Assembly (NCBI GenBank): GCA_010645155.1
Contig: CM021321.1
Location: 3,837,359-3,901,358, forward strand
Source of the DNA: Tigriopus japonicus
Taxonomy: Eukaryota > Arthropoda > Copepoda > Harpacticoida > Harpacticidae
DNA length: 64,000 bases
Reading direction: 5' to 3'
Shown: one piece after another, positions 21,674 to 33,800 of the stretch
Layout of the letters: each line of letters begins with the position of its first letter
Position numbering within the stretch: the first letter of the stretch is position 1
Program-made: the position numbers and the translations under genes
Notes under the pieces: generated by a model
The model's database searches: none
The model's input: the letters and a program-made list of their open reading frames with translations, nothing else
Told to the model about the DNA's origin: nothing

Positions 21674-23836
21674 ACTTCCTGTCTCTAGTCATCAATGAAG
21701 AAACAAAATGAGCAAAAATGGATTCAAAAACTTTTAAAACACCCTTTTGTTTGAAGTGCATGATGCTTTTATACATTCAGCAACAGCAAAAGTAAATGCT
21801 CGCATGCAAGACAAATAGTTGCAATTTATTACAAAGGCGCTATTGGCTCAGTTAAAATAAAGCTCCTAGAGGGGTTTAGAACACAGATATCTATAGATTA
21901 AAAATTATGCTGTGTTTTGAAGGGCAACTAGCAGCTGTAGATTGGTAAACGTTGTGTGAAAGTTGTCGAATTTCCGTAGAGTATTGGCTTGACATGTCCA
22001 AAAACGATTGAATTGAAACACAAGATTCTTGTTAGGACATACTCAATCGTCAGTTGTGACTGAACCTATGAAATAGCAGCCACTGATTTGTCCCTCAAAA
22101 CGAAACCCTTGTCCACCTTGGTATGTCGTATCTGTGCAAATCTGTGGTTTTGAAGCACCAATCGTCCAAACCAAAATAATGAAACCAAGAAAAACTGTTT
22201 TATCTAGGTTCCTTGACAACACCAGTAACCTTTTTTGAGTTTATCAAAGAGAACGGAATGTGCAAAAGTTACAAATGCAAGAGTGATTCAAACTGTTGTC
22301 ACTTTTATTGAAAGGTGACCAACTCATCTTCTCGTACATCAATTTAAAAGTATAAAATGAACCGTGATGTTTCCGCGTTGAATTTGCTTTGCTGATTGAT
22401 AACATTTCCGTACAAAATATGACATTTGACAACTTACCTTTCAGAGAAGAAAAAGTTGCTTTCGCTCGAACTTGTTCATCTCGTTTCAGATTACATCCTT
22501 GAAGATCCTAAAAAAACAAGATGACATCCAATTTCGATAGCGGTGGAAATGGACCTTGAATGTCACGCATACATACATACCACTTCTAATGTCCCATCTG
22601 GTGAATGTGTGAAACTCATCTCCAACTTGATTCGTTCGGATTGATACCTTTGATACATGATTCCCGGTTCCTTAAAGGTGGTTTGTACCTTTAACAGAGA
22701 CGTGCATTTGTAATCAAATTATGTCCCAGTTTGTATTTGCTATGGAGGCAGGGTTGCCAAAATGACTCGACAGATTCAAATCACTTCCTCATTTTTTCTC
22801 CAAAAAATGAAGCAAGAAGTACCAAAAATTACTAAAGCGGCATATTTTATTTGGCGAAAACAAAATATCGATCGATCTTTTAATGTACAATAAGATCGTT
22901 TGAATACATGTGGAATACCAATGCAAATGCAAGGATGAAATGCCCTCTAATTAAGAACAACGACATTTGGTTTGCCAACAACTTAGAATGTTTTTCATAC
23001 AAACATTTTTTTGATTTAAATTGGCCCCAAAAAACCTTTTCAGAAATTATCCAGGTGAAGCTCAAAAAAACGGGAATAAAAAATATTGAACCGAAAAGTA
23101 CAGATCAACTTTTCCATAGAACTTAAAAAATGAGAGAAAAAAACATAGATTTTTTTCCTTTTTGCTCATTTAAAGAAAAAAAACATTTTTCTCGTAATCA
23201 AGCCCAAAGTTTTTGCCCTCTTTATTTGAAAATTTCTGTTTCATTTATAGATGCTTTCAATCTCTGCTATGAGGAATTAGGGATTGCGTTTAAAAATGGG
23301 TTTTTGCCTTGTGGTAAACGTTTTTTACTTCTTATTTTTCAAAGACACGAAAAAACCTATTTCACAGTTCCAGAACGAAATGGATCCAAGCTTTTCAAGA
23401 ACCCCTGATCATAGCGCAAAATATTTGCTAATCCTTTTACTGAGTAAGAACGAGTCTCCAATCATCTTGTGGCGAAAAGACTCGTGAATCGTTTGTTTCG
23501 TAACAACCTCAAATGGAACCCATCGGCAATCAGGAATCACTGTATGTAAACTATTAAGCCTCCGAAGCATCGAATTAGAACCACGCAATCCGCTCTTTTG
23601 GCTCTAAATGAATGTTTGAGACGCAAAGAGGCTTATGAATAATCCACGTAAACGGGAAATCACTGTTCCTGACGATAGTTAATTACGTTACAAAAGACAG
23701 TATTGTTCTTGAGGTTTCTTTAAATGTAAATTGCTCTTTATTATCGTACAACTTTAAAATGGTCACATAGGCCTTGTCATTTCGAATTCCTACAAAGCAC
23801 AGTGTTCATGCATAAAACTTTGGTGTGAGGTAATTG
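21674..23836. other. Intergenic A/T-rich DNA
   Basis: Nothing recognised. Open frames at 22.2-23.5 kb are short, low in complexity (Phe/Lys-rich) and overlap on both strands. Confidence 0.3.
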
Positions 23837-24237
23837 TACCGGGTGATTCATAAGAAACGGTACCGGAAACCATGTCCGTAACTCGGAAATGGTTGATCTC
23901 CCAAAAAATAAATTAAGCTCAATGAGATGTGCCTGATACCAATTCTTAAAATACACATGGCTTTATTCACATTATGTCGTCCTATATTCGATTGGACCCA
24001 AATTTCGGAAGGGAAAAAAAGTCACAATCAATAACGCTCTGTATTAAAAAATGTCCCTTTAAAGGAAAAATCGTCGGTGCTTAAATATTAAACTGGGGTA
24101 AAATTGCTTTTTCTGACTTTTTAAGCCAAGAGCAATTCTAGCAATAATATCCAATGAAAGTGAGGTTCACAAATGGTTTCAATCATGATTTATAGACAAT
24201 ATGATTAGGTGTTCCGTTTCTATTGAAACACCCGGTA
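23837..24237. mobile_element. 401-bp TIR element (TACCGGGTG ends)
   Basis: The left end TACCGGGTGATTCATAAGAA (then ACGG) and right end TTCTATTGAAACACCCGGTA (preceded by CCGT) are inverted repeats of about 25 bp with few mismatches. No coding capacity is seen. Probably a non-autonomous DNA transposon with a TA target; family not assigned. Confidence 0.75.
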
Positions 24238-25638
24238 GGTTGTTGACGATGCATGTAAAACGGGAAGATTTTTTGTGCGACAGCCATGACTAGGTATTGG
24301 AGAATTGTCTATAATTATTGTTGAGCATATACTTTCGATTATTTCCCAAAATCTATGCCTTATCCCACGAAATGCAAGTACTCTTGCGACCAAAATCGAC
24401 TAAAGTAATCCACTAGTTATTGTGAGGGCCAGATGTTTTAACGGTTTATTGGGAAATCCAATCTCCTTTAGGGCTTGCCCTTTTTTTTTGAGCAAGATTT
24501 TTTCTGTATTTGTTCCACTGGATCACTTTTGTTGTGATCAAAAACCTGATGTTGAATATTTCTATGATACGAGGCCACACGATTTATCAAAGAATTATTT
24601 CTACACTACTCCCTCCTTACTCATAAACAAGTTAATGCATAAGAACGATCATCAGTCATTTCGTTATTTTAAAACCGACGAAATTGATCCTGGAACATCC
24701 TCAAAACCATTAAAAAGTCCCATATAGAGAGTTACTTTGATGCACTCTATGTACACTTTAGTGATGAGAATTTATCTGTCATTAATCACTTGAGACGTCA
24801 GGGAGTGATAACTTGACTCTCTAGGGAGAGCAGGGTACAACAAATTAGAGTGTATAAAAGCGTATGGTTCATTGTTGTTGCGTGCCCTTAAATGTATTTT
24901 TTGCCTTCAAATCATTTCATTCACGGTCATTTCATTTGAAACCAAAAACCTGAGTTTTTGAGCCTTCAAAGCTTGTCGTCGTCGCTTAGGTTTTCCCGAT
25001 ATCGAAGTGTATCTAAATGTAATATCGAAATGTAAATATGGTAATGAAGGATTATGATTTTCCCTCCAATGATTGAAAAGAAAGATTTCATGTGATTGAG
25101 CATCATATATTGACTAAAAGACCAATATACAATACTATATATAAAGACCAATGAGGTTGAAAACAGCTTTACCAACTCTATGTCTAGTTTACTTTTACAT
25201 TTCTCTCTTTTCATCAGAGGTCTTTAGGCAAAAAAGAACTGATCAGGTGTCAAATAAATGGGCTGATGAAATAAGCAAAATATACACGTACTTCTTACAA
25301 GAACGCTTTTGTTCAAAAAATATACAAATTTTGCATCAAAAAGTATGCGTTTTGGGATTCTATAATTTGTCTCTTTTTGTGAAAGGTTGGAGGTATAGCA
25401 TTACACATCGTCAAAGGGTAATTATATTTAGCTTTAACGAGATCTTTGACTCCTGATAAATGAACAAACGAAAAAGCTAAAACCTACAAACAGTTCCATG
25501 TGCTCATCCATCTTATCTACTTCTTTCAAGAAAGGCCCGAATTAGGACAAAACTTTTGCGTGACATTACTTTGAGGTCTTCTGCTATTTCTTAAGTTGTT
25601 TGGCGTCCTTGCGTGAGCCTTAAGATTTCTGCACTCAA
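24238..25638. other. Intergenic DNA
   Basis: No supported gene. Frames at 24422-24727 and 25151-25456 lack any known domain and have codon content like the A/T-rich surroundings. Confidence 0.3.
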
Positions 25639-25865
25639 CAGGGGCAGGCAATCGGTGAGCTGTGGCCCACATGTGGGCCCAAGGGTGGTTGTTGGCGTCC
25701 CAGGAGCTATGGGAAAATCCAAGACAGTGGACCCGCCAGCCAGAGTACTGTTATTGTGGGGGTTAATTTGTGGTCCCCTGAAACTACCAACGTCTGTTTG
25801 GTGGGCCCCTGATTGCACGTAATCAAATTTGGTGGGCCTTGACCAGAAGCAGTTGCCGACCCCTG
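25639..25865. mobile_element. hAT-like MITE (CAGGGG ends)
   Basis: 227 bp. The ends CAGGGGCAGGCAA and TTGCCGACCCCTG are inverted, of the CAGGGGTCGGCAA type common in hAT elements. Interior is clearly richer in G+C than the flanks (ggtgggcc words). The flanking 8-mers gcactcaa and ctctacaa are only a weak target-duplication match. Confidence 0.75.
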
Positions 25866-26732
25866 CTCTACAACTTAGACGGATTTGCCAGTGTTGTATT
25901 TAATCCCACGTGAATTACCTTAAAACTCTCAAATGTGAGAAATGTTTCGATCCAAACCTCTCTACTCTCTTTGAGCTCGACTTGGACCTCAAAAATGATT
26001 GGTGGAGAAACTGGGAATGAGCCCAAAAGGGAAGCAGATTGATTCAAAAATTGAAGTCTTATTTCTCTTGGGTGTAAGTTGATGGAAAGTTGGCATGGCA
26101 GTCCATTTTCAATCAAATCCATCAATTGGCTTTCTTCAAGGCTGGTGCGGAAAATCAACTTTTCCAAAATATCTGAAACTCGAAGTGGGAATTATCATTC
26201 TTTGGGTTTCTCTTTGAACGGGAAGAACGAACGTGTATTGTGGTTTAGAACCAAGCAATGAACTTTAATGATCCGAACTACTTCAAAACGTTTCAATTAT
26301 TGCTTTAAAATGAGGAAAATGATCGTTAAGTCAAAAGGAGTCATTAAGAATGAGCAAATTAACCCGAACCAAAACGTATGTTATTTAGATAGTCTTTGGT
26401 GACATTCGCCCCAATTTCTGCGTAAAAGCCACAGCCATTCTTGATAGTGGCAAAAGAATTGTTTTGTGGTCGGAAAAGTCCAACGTTAAGTTCTTGTATG
26501 TTGAAGCATGAATGTCTGATATACGATGGGCGAAAAATCAGATAAGCAAAATGGGCTACAAAAAAATTGACAAAAGCCCCTACTTACACTTTTGCGATTT
26601 TTTTGCTTACGATGTTAAATGTTTCGGCATTTTGTAACTTTCTTCTTATCTTGTCAATAAATAAATACCTTAAAAATGATTATTTTTTTTTGCAAATTTC
26701 ACCAACTCAAAATCCATTTCCAAATTACAACA

Positions 26733-26892
26733 TAAGGTCGGTTGTTGAGGTAGTTTGGAAGTATAGTAGAAGCATATCTAGAAACCCAAAAGAAGCACAT
26801 GAGACGAAGTAAAAATAATCATTCTCGATCAAGTTTCGCAACATAAGCTGCGTTTTTCAGTCGCTTCCAAACTACCTCAACAACCGACTTAA
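26733..26892. mobile_element. 160-bp MITE with 28-bp terminal inverted repeats
   Basis: The left end taaggtcggttgttgaggta and gtttggaag is matched in inverted form by cttccaaac and tacctcaacaaccgacttaa, with one indel. The interior is unrelated A/T-rich DNA. Confidence 0.8.
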
Positions 26893-27195
26893 AGTTTCAA
26901 ATGATTTATATCCTTGAAATTTCCTTTTTCATCCGAATTTTTTTCTGAAATTATTCTAGGAGTGCATTTTGGCACTCCGATGTGATGGATTCAAATGGAG
27001 TCATAATTTTCATCAAAATTCAATTTTCGACTGGAAAACTTTGCAATAATAACCTGATCTTCTGTTTGTCAATGCAAGAGGAATAAAATGACCTTTGGCT
27101 TTTTTCTGAATTCAAATTGATTTTTTGTCGGGAAAAATTTGGTAATTAAATTTTGGTTATTATTGTCATTCTCTGAACCGTCATGAGTAGGCCTC

Positions 27196-27505
27196 NNNNN
27201 NNNNNNNNNNNNNNNNNNNNNNNNNNNNNNNNNNNNNNNNNNNNNNNNNNNNNNNNNNNNNNNNNNNNNNNNNNNNNNNNNNNNNNNNNNNNNNNNNNNN
27301 NNNNNNNNNNNNNNNNNNNNNNNNNNNNNNNNNNNNNNNNNNNNNNNNNNNNNNNNNNNNNNNNNNNNNNNNNNNNNNNNNNNNNNNNNNNNNNNNNNNN
27401 NNNNNNNNNNNNNNNNNNNNNNNNNNNNNNNNNNNNNNNNNNNNNNNNNNNNNNNNNNNNNNNNNNNNNNNNNNNNNNNNNNNNNNNNNNNNNNNNNNNN
27501 NNNNN
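27196..27505. other. Assembly gap (N)
   Basis: 310 N. Open frames drawn through it are artefacts. Confidence 1.
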
Positions 27506-27638
27506 TCCAATTAAATACTATGCTAAGAAGTTTGTAAGAATGTAATATTTTTTTCCGATTAAGAATAATACCAGTTTCCCGCAATTGTTTTATAAAAATG
27601 TCTGAAACTAACTTTTAATTATTAAAAATAAAGTTTTA

Positions 27639-29080
27639 GATAGTGCAAAAGTATTCGTAACGCTCAAAAAAGTTAACAAAATAGGTTTATAAACAGATTT
27701 TTCATCAGAAAAAATTGATCGAAAGATGTAGAACATTCTGGAAAGCCGGAGAAAAGTCATTTAGTCTCCTTTTTTCCAAGATTTTCTAGATTTTTCTTGG
27801 ATCTTATAAATTTTACGGAATTGAACAATTGCTTCACAGTCAGCCAATCATGACCAAGGTCAAAGAGCTCGACAAGGACTTGAAGTTGAAGATAGTAAGT
27901 CTTCATCATGGAGGCAAGGGCTACAGAGCCATTTCGAAGCTTCTGGACATCCCGATTTCAACGATTCAGTACGTCGTGAAGAAGGCACAAAAGAACGGAA
28001 CGGTTGAGAACCTCCCAAGATCCGGTCGTCCAAGGAAACTGTCAGCCAGACTTGAGAGGAAGATTGTCAGAGAGGTCACAAATAATCCTCGAACAACGGT
28101 CAAGGACATCCGGAACAGTCTCAGTGAAAATGGATTGTCCATCTCGAGGTTTACTGTTGCTCGCTCACTTCACAAAGCAGGATTGAAGTCTTGTCGCCCA
28201 CGGAAGACTCCCTTGCTCAAGGATAGACACTTGAAGGCTCGCTTGGAATTTGCCAAGAAGTACCTTGACAAGACCAGTGACTTTTGGTCTAGGATTCTTT
28301 GGTCAGATGAGACAAAGGTTGAGCTTTTTGGTCACAACGATGTTCAAAGGATTTGGCGACGTAAAGGAGAAGCGTTTCATCCAAAAAACACCATCCCTAC
28401 GGTCAAGCATGGTGGAGGATCGATCATGTTATGGGGCTCCTTTTCCGCCAAAGGCACCGGTAACCTCGTGAGAATTCATGGGACAATGAAAAAAGAAGAC
28501 TATCGGGATATCTTGGCTGAGAATCTCCAGAGTTCAGCGCGGAAACTTCGGCTTGGTCGACAGTTCGTCTTCCAGCACGACCCTAACGACCCTAAGCACA
28601 ACACCATTTTGGTCAAGAAATGGTTGAAGGACAATCGGATTAAGGTCTTGGACTGTCCCTCCATGAATCCGGACCTTAATCCAATTGAAAACCTTTGGAG
28701 ATAATTAAAAGTCCGTATCTGTGCAAGACGTCCAAAGACAATTGACGAACTGGAGCAAATCTGTTATGAAGAATGGGCTAACATTCCTTCAGATGTATGT
28801 AAAAAACTTGTAAATGATTATAAAAAACGTCTCTTAAGTGTAATTCAGCAAAAAGGGCATTCAATAAACTATTGACAAAATGTTATGAATACTTTTGCTC
28901 TTGGTCTAAAACATGTTCTGAACAGTTTTTTAAATTTCTAAAAAGAAAAGTATCATAGCTTTTAAATGATAAAAGAATAACTAAGGAGCAAAATGGTTCT
29001 TAAATGTATTTTTCAAAAATCGAGTATCATTTAAAAATCAATAAAATTTTCGAGGTTACGAATACTTTTGCTCCTGGCTG
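27639..29080 (+). mobile_element. Tc1-like transposon with IR/DR-type right end
   Basis: The right terminus ends at TA (29081), preceded by ttacgaatacttttgctcct; the left terminus has gcaaaagtattcgtaac near 27644, its inverted partner. A second direct copy of the right motif (tatgaatacttttgctcttg) lies about 175 bp inside, at 28883. Two direct repeats within a terminal inverted repeat is the IR/DR arrangement of some Tc1 elements. The inner left copy is not recognisable. Left end placed approximately. Confidence 0.75.
27850..28875 (+). pseudogene. Tc1 transposase with in-frame stop
   Basis: Reads from M-T-K-V-K-E-L-D-K-D through a paired helix-turn-helix DNA-binding region (residues about 1-115). 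The DDE domain follows: I-L-W-S-D-E-T-K (first Asp), F-Q-H-D...D-P-K-H-N (second Asp) and N-P-I-E-N-L-W (Glu). TAA at 28702-28704 interrupts right after N-L-W-R, where family members have Glu/Leu-Lys. The frame then continues open to TGA at 28873-28875, giving the full length of about 341 codons normal for Tc1. A one-residue insertion (H-D-P-N-D-P-K-H, apparently a 3-bp slip in gaccctaacgaccctaag) makes the second Asp to Glu spacing 35 instead of 34. Both changes suggest an inactive copy. Confidence 0.9.
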
Positions 29081-30442
29081 TACATATTTCACCCTAAGAT
29101 CTCATATTAGCAATGAGTTGGAAAAAGGAAAATTTCACTATACTTTTAATTGGGATGTGTTTCTGTTTCAGAGGTTTTTTGATCGAAATAAAAAAAAGCT
29201 TTTGGTTTGTTTAACACTCGATTATCTTTAAAGCGCATGCCTGCAATCGGTTTTATTAGGCATGGCCGAAATCGAAATTTCGGCGTTAAGTGCTATCAGT
29301 CCATCAAAAATTGCGACATAACGGGCTTAGGTAGTTGAATCTTTCTCTTCAGACTTGAATGTTATTGGCCCAAAAAAAACTCACCTTCAAAAATGCAACT
29401 GAGAAATTGTCCCAAATTTTGTTGTCCACTTAAATGATATTGGCCCTGAAGGCTCTCAAGAGGATCGGGAACGGAGGTTGGAGTTGGTTGCGGTTTATTT
29501 CTTGAGAGAAGCGACCTCATTTTCCTATTTTTGGTTCTCTCTTTCTCACCTTCAAAAGGGAAACTGGAGGTTGGAATATGCCTTCAAAAGCCTCAAAGCT
29601 TTTCCTTTTTCATTAGCAACTCGGAGAATTGCAAGTCACGGAATGGAAGGTCTCTTTCACATTAGTTTAGGCCATAAAGGGGAACTAAATCCTTCCATGT
29701 TCCTATTAAGCCGCATTTCGCGTTTGTGAATTCAATTACTACTCTCTTCCAAACTACAGTATCTTCCACGTGACCTTTGAGTTTGTTTCTGTGCTTGTTT
29801 CCATTCTATTGCTTCAACCCTGTTCCCTAAGACATGATAAACACTCGTTCCAGAATTGTTGGCCAACAACTGACCTTGTTGATCAATTGAAGAGTGGTTC
29901 CATTTTTGTTCCCAAACGACATCTGAGGCCACTGAACGACAAAAACGATGACAACATTCCCAATATTGCTTCTTGGCACAAGAGACTTGTTGCCTTTGGG
30001 AGAATCAAGGTCATGATCACGGCTTTGGAACGGAATATATTCATTTTTTGTCATAGAATATTTAACACAAATGGACACAACAATAAAACACAGAGATTTC
30101 TAGGCATGATTGGCACGTAAAGGAGCATCAAAATCGGGGCAACGGAGCGCGTGGTTAATGCCTTAGTGGTTTCCGTTAATTGCAAGAAGGTCGGGCATAA
30201 CCCACGAGTTTTGTCAAGGGAATTTGATTAGGATTGTATCATGTTAGGGGGCGGAAATGCTGGCCAGTCCTAGGGATAGATTTGTCAATGTCTCGTCCCC
30301 TCTGGTTATGATTTGCAAAGTTCAAGGTCCGCCTCCAAGGGCGGCCTTCAAACGCAGAGTATCACATGGAGTTGAGCACGTTCACGAACACTGTTGTGGA
30401 CAAGAATTCTCGTCACAACTTTTGACACACGAGAGGGGATAT
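29081..30442. other. Gap between Tc1 element and mosaic gene 3' end
   Basis: No supported gene. The region includes the 3' flank of the minus-strand mosaic gene. I saw no AATAAA on the minus strand within about 900 bases of its stop codon, so the 3' end is undefined. Confidence 0.35.
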
Positions 30443-30870
30443 TCACACCTCGCAGATGAATCTGATGTTGTTGCAACAGGAGTCCGAATGCCAACCTTCA
30501 TTCATTCGTGAATTGCGTCGAGAGCTCGTCAAACTCCACGTGAGACAGTTTTCCTCGGCTGAGGTCATGGGTGGATCGATCCACCCAAATTCGGGTACTT
30601 TTCGTCCTCGAGTTCCCGACCAAACCCATTCATCTTCGCGATCGATGTCGTTGCCTGCCGTCCAGAACTCATATCGGGATCGGCCGAAAGTGGCGATTTC
30701 GGCCATGAGAGCGTCTCTCTCTCCAGGAGTCTCTAATGCGATCAAGGAGGCTCTGGGACTCATGAACTCGCATTCCTTCTTGGCCTCGATCCATCCCATT
30801 CGTGTTCGTGAGAAGAAGTAGCACCCTGTGGCCAATCGTTGGAAGTTCTCAGGACATGGAGAGTTTGACA
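30443..30870 (-). CDS. Mosaic exon 19: C-type lectin-like domain, C-terminus
   Basis: 428 nt to TGA at 30443; acceptor tctctttcccttccag, phase 1, joining exon 18 in frame. C-P-E-N-F-Q-R-L, G-C-Y-F-F-S, A-K-K-E-C, F-W-T-A-G-N-D, E-N-C-L-T-W, D-S-C-C-N-N and F-I-C-E-V give a long-form C-type lectin fold. EPN/QPD is absent (D-P-P-M-T-S instead), and W-H-S-D replaces W-N-D, so classical Ca-dependent sugar binding is unlikely. Read without splicing, the frame extends to a Met at 30928 with a hydrophobic leader (M-L-L-S-F-L-S-L), so a separate small secreted lectin is an alternative. Confidence 0.75.
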
Positions 30871-33800
30871 CTGGAAGGGAAAGAGAAAATAGGCAACATT
30901 GGTTAAGAGATAAAAAGCTAAGTAACATCGGACAAATTCACCCCACAAATAAAAAGTTTTTTTTTGGATTGTTGGGTGCTAGGGTCGGAGGGTTGAGCCT
31001 CGCCTGGCCAGCGAAGCCAGCCGTCACATTATCAATTTTTTCCGATAAGCATTCTCATGTCCGGTATCAGATTGGTTCTACAAATGTGGGTATGAACTAA
31101 CGCCAAAAAGATTACTTGAGAAAGGTCGGGGAGGAGAATTGAACCTGGGACCTCTCTCACTACAGGAAACTGCGCTATCCACTACACCACGTCTCCTTCC
31201 TTAAATTTACAATATTCATTTTTTAAAAATGTTATATGTGATCACTCTTTTTCTACGAAACGTAATAACCTTTTTGCAATCACACTTTTGTCTCTACTTC
31301 TCTGTTAGCTTTTGTTTACAACACATTTATTTCTTCATCGCCAAGAAGATCAATTCATAATATTTTGACTTACATTTGAGCCTTAAATTATGCTAATGTA
31401 ATACTATTTCCTCATAAAAATATTCCAATGCTAGATTATCAAAGTATAGTCGTTGTTTTTTCGGTTTTGAATGGCGCACCCTGTATTACTTACCAAAAGA
31501 TTGGTCCACGGGTGGCTGTTGGGCCACTTGTGGCTCAGAGATAGGGAATCGTTGGTTGTTGTCTGGTTGGGGAATAAATTGAGGAGGCTGAACTGGACGT
31601 GGGGTAGGAGGAGGGTCGTTCCTGATTGTTTCAATAGGACTGGGTTTGAATTCTTGCAACGGTGCCGATGGGGCACCCCGTCCTCCATCCTTGCTATTAC
31701 ACAGATTGGTTGTGCAAAGACAAGCTTGAATTCCAGATGCACCGGGTTCGGAAATATCGCGAACGGCACAAGATTCCGTAGGCAACAAGGGATTACTGAT
31801 GGGACCCAGAAGGATCGTGGTTGAGAAGCACTCTCTTGCCGTGGCTAGGAAAAAAAGGGAAAAAAGGGGTTTGTTAGAGGATCTCATAATTCACCAAGAG
31901 TGGCTTTCCTTTTTTTTAAACATGACGGATTAGGGAGGAAAACGTTGTTACCTCGTTCTCCAGAGGATTTCTCCCAAGAGTACATGAGACAAGCTTCTCC
32001 GGGCTTGCATGTTTGGATAAGTGATGGGTCTGTCGGATCAAATTTTTCACATTTCTTGTCGGGATTAAAAAGGCTGCCACAATTGAAGCATTGAAGAGCA
32101 CCTGCAGGATACAAACGAAAGGAAATTCATCAATGCCAAAGAAACTTTGAGCAAGAGCCAAAATGACAAGTAGTATCATACGTATTCTATGGCGGCAAAA
32201 AACAAAAGATGAAGGAAAACGCTTCAGGGTGGTGCAACCTTGTTTGAAATCTAGTTTTAAATGCAAAATGAAACCCTTGGAGTTCAGGGGTAAGTTTGAA
32301 CTTGAAGTTCAGTGTCGGCGGCCCAAGTATAGACTCCTTAAAACTGTTCTAAAAATTGCAATTTTTGGTAGATCGTTTTCAAATGTGTTGCTTAAGATTC
32401 ACAAAACAAAGTTGTTAAGAATTTTCTGCTCGTATGTCCCTAATGGCGGCCTTGGAAATGGACGATGTGATGTTGAAGTTGAGGAAATTGGGACAGTTGG
32501 CACGGTGCCGTTATCTCGTCCCTCAAGGACGGGTGGTAAATTTTAAGGTTGAGTTGATGAGATTTGATTCATCTCCCTCAAAGTCTTAATCTTAAAGGTT
32601 GGCCAAACAAAAAAGTCTATGAGCCTCAGCTAGACTTGAAACGGACATTTTTTTTGTCCTATAGACGCCAAAGCCTACACTTGCCCCGCCGCCCCTGTAA
32701 ATGCAGCATTCAAGTCGAAGTTACAGGGATTTTTTAATAAAGGCATTTCATTCCACGAAGAAAAGTCAAAACACTTCTCACAGAATTTTTCTCCTCTCTT
32801 CAAAGTCATTTTGTACTACGTACTAAAAGCTCAAAACTTGCTAAGTATAATCATTACCCTATATAAACTCATTCACAGAGAGCACTACTACCCTCCATTT
32901 GTCACACAAATGTGTGCTGTGACTATGCTTGATTTTTAGAAGATTTGATTATTTACGTATGTACCGGCCATAGAGTAGTTTGTTTGACGAAAACTTGAAA
33001 CCATTTTGGCTTACCTCCTACTGTTGAGGCTGGTCCTGGCCTTGGTTCTGGCCCTGGCCTAGGTTCTGGTCCTGGTCTTGGCTCTGGTCGAATTATTGGT
33101 CTTCTAGTGGTTTGTGGAGGTCTGGTAAAGGGTCTTTGAGTCGTCGTTGGCGGTCTTCTGGTAACAGGCCTTTGCGTGGTGGTGGGTCTTCCCCGGATTG
33201 GTCCATTTGGTCTATCTGTTGGAAATTGAGGTTGATCTTGGAGGCTAGTTAAACCACCCAAAATTCCAATCTCTTCATCAGATAAGGTCAAAGTACTTTT
33301 GTCGGACGTTTTAGGTTCTTCTCTGGAAGAGTCATCTAATCCTGGGAATGATCCAGCAGATGTCGCCTGAATGCCACCTGATACTGAGTTACAAAGGTCA
33401 GTGTCACAAACGCAAGCCATAATACTGGACGATTGATTTTCTGATATGTCTTGAGGAACACAAGTTGAACTAGGCCTTAATGGGTTTGTGATGGGTCCCA
33501 AGAGGATACTAGGCGCAAAGCACTCCCGGATAACTGACGTTTCAAAGGCGGATTTTTCCCACGTGTAATACAAACAAGCCTCACCGGCCGCACAGTAATC
33601 CTGTTGCTTCGCATTGGCCGGATCGAAGTTAATACAATCAGGATTATTAGACCCGCTAAACAAAGATCCACATTGATGACACAATACCCGTCTGTTTGGA
33701 TCCTTACGTGGGGGTGGGGCCGTTATTGGGGCTAGGGTTGGTCGTTGAGCTCGTGTGGGAGGAGGCCTAGTTGGTCGGGTAGTGGTCCTAAATCTTTCTG

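Noticed and set aside
27069..27584. Open frames across the first N gap
   Set aside because: They exist only because N does not translate to stops.
31124..31198. Functional tRNA with anticodon loop ctgtagt (Tyr-like GTA)
   Set aside because: Acceptor and T-arm stems do not pair, and the sequence continues into a body with a poly(A) tail, so it is a SINE head.
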